Source: Methanobacteriota archaeon (GTDB lineage Archaea; Thermoplasmatota; Poseidoniia; Poseidoniales; Poseidoniaceae). Taken from it: a stretch of DNA of 32,700 bases. The position numbers and the translations under genes were made by a program. The stretch lies in assembly GCA_014240385.1 (NCBI GenBank), contig JAAZXA010000048.1, positions 1-32,700 on the forward strand, read 5' to 3'. Positions 30,877-32,700 of the stretch are shown piece after piece. The stretch's first letter is position 1. The number at the start of each line of letters is the position of its first letter. A model generated the notes under the pieces. That model was given only the letters and a program-made list of their open reading frames with translations, ran no database searches and had not been told where the DNA came from.

Positions 30877-31302
30877 TTGTTGATTTTTGACCCCGAACTC
30901 TTATCAATGCAACTAATGGGCTCAGGGTTTGGGAATCTTAGATTTCCAGATGGGATGGGAAACATGGGCAGAGCCTTTAGGGAAGGAATAGTACCCGAAA
31001 AACGGGTGCGGTTTAAGCATAAGATATCACGATTTGTTGGCCTTGGCAGTAGAGCGAAAGTCAGTAAAATTAGCGAGGGCCCACTAACTCGGGTTCCAGC
31101 TATGATTACAATAGAAGACGATGAATGGATATGGGAGCAGGTAAGCCAAGAGATTCTTGCCTCGCTTTCACACAGATTAATGATTCAAGGCTCAGATGGT
31201 AAGCCTAGGCCACTTGGATGTACAGCCGATTTCGACACCGCTCTTGCTTTGGCCAAAGAAATGGCCAATGATGGCGAAGTAGTTTTGATAGAGGCTATCT
31301 AA
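30877..31302 (+). CDS. Small protein of unknown function
   Basis: Up to 141 residues. It is Gly/Met-rich near the start (GSGFGNLRFPDGMGNMGRAF), then has a basic middle (KKRVRFKHKISRFVGLGSRAKV-like) and a C-terminal alpha/beta portion (MITIEDDEWIWEQVSQEIL and CTADFDTALALAKEMANDGEVVLIEAI). No family recognised and no membrane segment. The ORF opens with TTG at 30877; the first ATG is at 30907 and another at 30916. A TATA-like TAATAATACAATAC near 30847-30860 would start transcription around 30880, which favours a leaderless TTG or a short leader before 30907. The start is therefore uncertain. It is followed after 10 bases by the NSUN-type methyltransferase, so they probably share a transcript and possibly an RNA-related role. 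Confidence 0.65.
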   Translation: MLIFDPELLSMQLMGSGFGNLRFPDGMGNMGRAFREGIVPEKRVRFKHKISRFVGLGSRAKVSKISEGPLTRVPAMITIEDDEWIWEQVSQEILASLSHRLMIQGSDGKPRPLGCTADFDTALALAKEMANDGEVVLIEAI

Positions 31303-31312
31303 TCCGCCCTTT

Positions 31313-32700
31313 ATGGTCGACGTAGACGAAGTACGCGACTTACCAATTAGTGGGCTTGCTAAACAGCTTGACCACGATATGGAAAAATGGTTTCTTCACG
31401 CGACCAAAGAACTTCCAGAAACCCTACGTATCAACTCTCTAAGGGCAGACCGTGATTGGACAAGAGAACAGGTTGAAGCGATGGGCGGCAAAGCCCTGCC
31501 TTGGTATCCCGATGGTTGGGCCTACACCATGCCTTGGTTGAGAAGAGAGACTCCAGATGAACTCCGAGACCTCTACATCAAATTACATGAAACAGGGCGA
31601 ACAACAAGACAAGAATCAGCATCAATGCTTCCAGTCATTGCATTATCGCCACAAAAAGGAGAAAAAATCCTTGACATGTGTGCATCCCCTGGTTCAAAAT
31701 CAACTCAACTTAGCGAGATGATGGAAGATACAGGACTTGTAGTTGCAAATGACGTTTCATCGGGCCGTCTCAATACCTTAGTAACCAATCGCGGTAGAGT
31801 TAGCATCGCCAATATGATGCTGACGAGACATGATGGCCGCCACTTCCCTGCAGTGCCAGACCCGGGATTTGACGCAGTTCTTGTTGATGCACCGTGTTCA
31901 GGCAGCGGAACCATGCGTAAGAATAAACACGTTTGGTGGGATTGGAAAGAATCCTCAGGACAATCGCTAAGAAGACTACAACTCGATATCTTACGAAGGG
32001 CTTGTGCTTTGCTCAAACCTGATGGCAGATTAGTATACTCGACTTGTTCATTTGATCCAATAGAAAATGAAGGGATAATCAACCAAATTCTCGAAGAAAA
32101 CGAAGACCTCGAACTGCAAAAAATTGATGTCAAAACAGTCTTCCCCGGACTAAAGGTAAGACAGGGTTTAAGCAATTGGAAGACTGAAAAATTCAATTGG
32201 AATAACGACTCATTGAAACACTGTATTCGTATTGCTCTAGAAGACAATGATTCAAGCGCTTTTTTCCTTGCTTTGTTGCATCTAAAATCAAAAGAGGAAA
32301 CCGCTAAGGCAATGGCCCCAAAGTTCCCAATTTCCGAGATGAAAGTTCATGACCAACCACAACAGGATAATCGACTACCCTCTCCTTGTCCATCAGAAGT
32401 AATAGATGAAGTGTGTAAGCATTGGAATATTCAAGAACCGGAGAAGTGGTCATGGTGGCAACGCGGCAAGAAGCTTGCCATCTCAACTCCAATGGCCCGT
32501 CAATGGCTATGGGATTCACCTCGAACTCTCAAGAGAAGAAGTAGACTTCCAGGAGGTCATTGGCATCCACTCAATATTATTCACGCAGGGACAACCGCTT
32601 TTCAATCAGGAAAGAGTGGTATGAGGCCCCGTTCAGAAGCCGTACCCTTGCTAACCGACCAAATCCAATCAAAAATTAAGATAGAAAAATCATTAATGCA
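31313..32700 (+). CDS. NSUN/Trm4-type tRNA (cytosine-5) methyltransferase, truncated by window end
   Basis: An open frame of 462 codons running off the right edge, so absent from the ORF track. It is a SAM-dependent RNA m5C methyltransferase of the NOL1/NOP2/Sun family. Motif I is DMCASPGSKSTQLSE (about 121-135), motif IV VDAPCSGSGTMRKN with Cys195, and motif VI VYSTCSFDPIENE with Cys245; the latter two are the Cys pair needed for catalysis and release. The SGSGTMRK spacing and the HVWWDW that follows resemble eukaryotic Trm4/NSUN2 more than bacterial RsmB/RsmF, so tRNA is the likely target. A C-terminal region of about 200 residues, possibly PUA-like, follows with a basic KRRSRLPGGHWHP segment and is incomplete here. 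It begins with ATG at 31313 after the small unknown gene. Confidence 0.9.
   Translation, partial: MVDVDEVRDLPISGLAKQLDHDMEKWFLHATKELPETLRINSLRADRDWTREQVEAMGGKALPWYPDGWAYTMPWLRRETPDELRDLYIKLHETGRTTRQESASMLPVIALSPQKGEKILDMCASPGSKSTQLSEMMEDTGLVVANDVSSGRLNTLVTNRGRVSIANMMLTRHDGRHFPAVPDPGFDAVLVDAPCSGSGTMRKNKHVWWDWKESSGQSLRRLQLDILRRACALLKPDGRLVYSTCSFDPIENEGIINQILEENEDLELQKIDVKTVFPGLKVRQGLSNWKTEKFNWNNDSLKHCIRIALEDNDSSAFFLALLHLKSKEETAKAMAPKFPISEMKVHDQPQQDNRLPSPCPSEVIDEVCKHWNIQEPEKWSWWQRGKKLAISTPMARQWLWDSPRTLKRRSRLPGGHWHPLNIIHAGTTAFQSGKSGMRPRSEAVPLLTDQIQSKIKIEKSLM

Overview
The window looks like a piece of chromosome from a marine, aerobic archaeon, most likely Marine Group II (Candidatus Poseidoniales, Thermoplasmatota). 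This rests on archaeal or eukaryote-type housekeeping genes (type II methionine aminopeptidase, FEN-1 with a PCNA-binding tail, Trm11/TrmG10-like and Trm4/NSUN2-like RNA methyltransferases, a UPF0292 Toprim protein), tRNA genes without encoded CCA, an archaeal pilin, TATA-like boxes close to start codons, and some bacterial-looking genes (RibD, a complete aa3-type oxidase with Sco). The lineage is inferred from memory of protein families, not from a search.

Layout. 1-2.5 kb: two divergent glycosyltransferases (GT4 and GT2) around what may be a shared TATA box. 2.4-3.5 kb: a pilin gene with a hairpin terminator and a 0.44-kb intergenic region holding an H-type pseudoknot motif and a second long stem. 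3.5-9.3 kb, minus strand: map and a YrdC/Sua5 protein (overlapping), a Pro-rich repeat protein, an RDD membrane protein and an IGHMBP2/Upf1-type helicase. 9.5-12.3 kb, plus strand: zinc-ribbon/Pro-rich/TPR protein, GNAT acetyltransferase, polysaccharide deacetylase, then a 59-codon Hc1-type histone H1-like gene missing from the ORF track. 12.3-16.5 kb, minus strand: secreted membrane protein, FEN-1 and a GT-C-like membrane protein. 16.6-22.2 kb: TrmG10-like methyltransferase, Cys-cluster protein, tRNA-Arg(TCG), RibD, diacylglycerol-kinase-like protein, a lipoprotein with a Q/R/P-rich tail, and tRNA-Ser(TGA).

22.3-28.5 kb, minus strand, is the clearest functional unit: coxB-coxA-coxC-coxD-sco, a heme-copper oxidase operon with overlapping or nearly touching genes. 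Three of its five proteins have unusual architecture: CoxA carries a secreted CxCH-containing N-terminal domain, CoxC an N-terminal multi-helix extension with a His-rich loop, and Sco a long insertion of two repeated domains plus a Met/His-rich segment. 28.6-32.7 kb, plus strand: a DUF167 protein, Toprim protein, polytopic membrane protein, small unknown protein and an NSUN-type RNA m5C methyltransferase that runs off the window.

No mobile element, CRISPR array, rRNA or defence island was seen. The most novel-looking items are the pseudoknot region, the unlisted Hc1-like gene and the modified oxidase operon.
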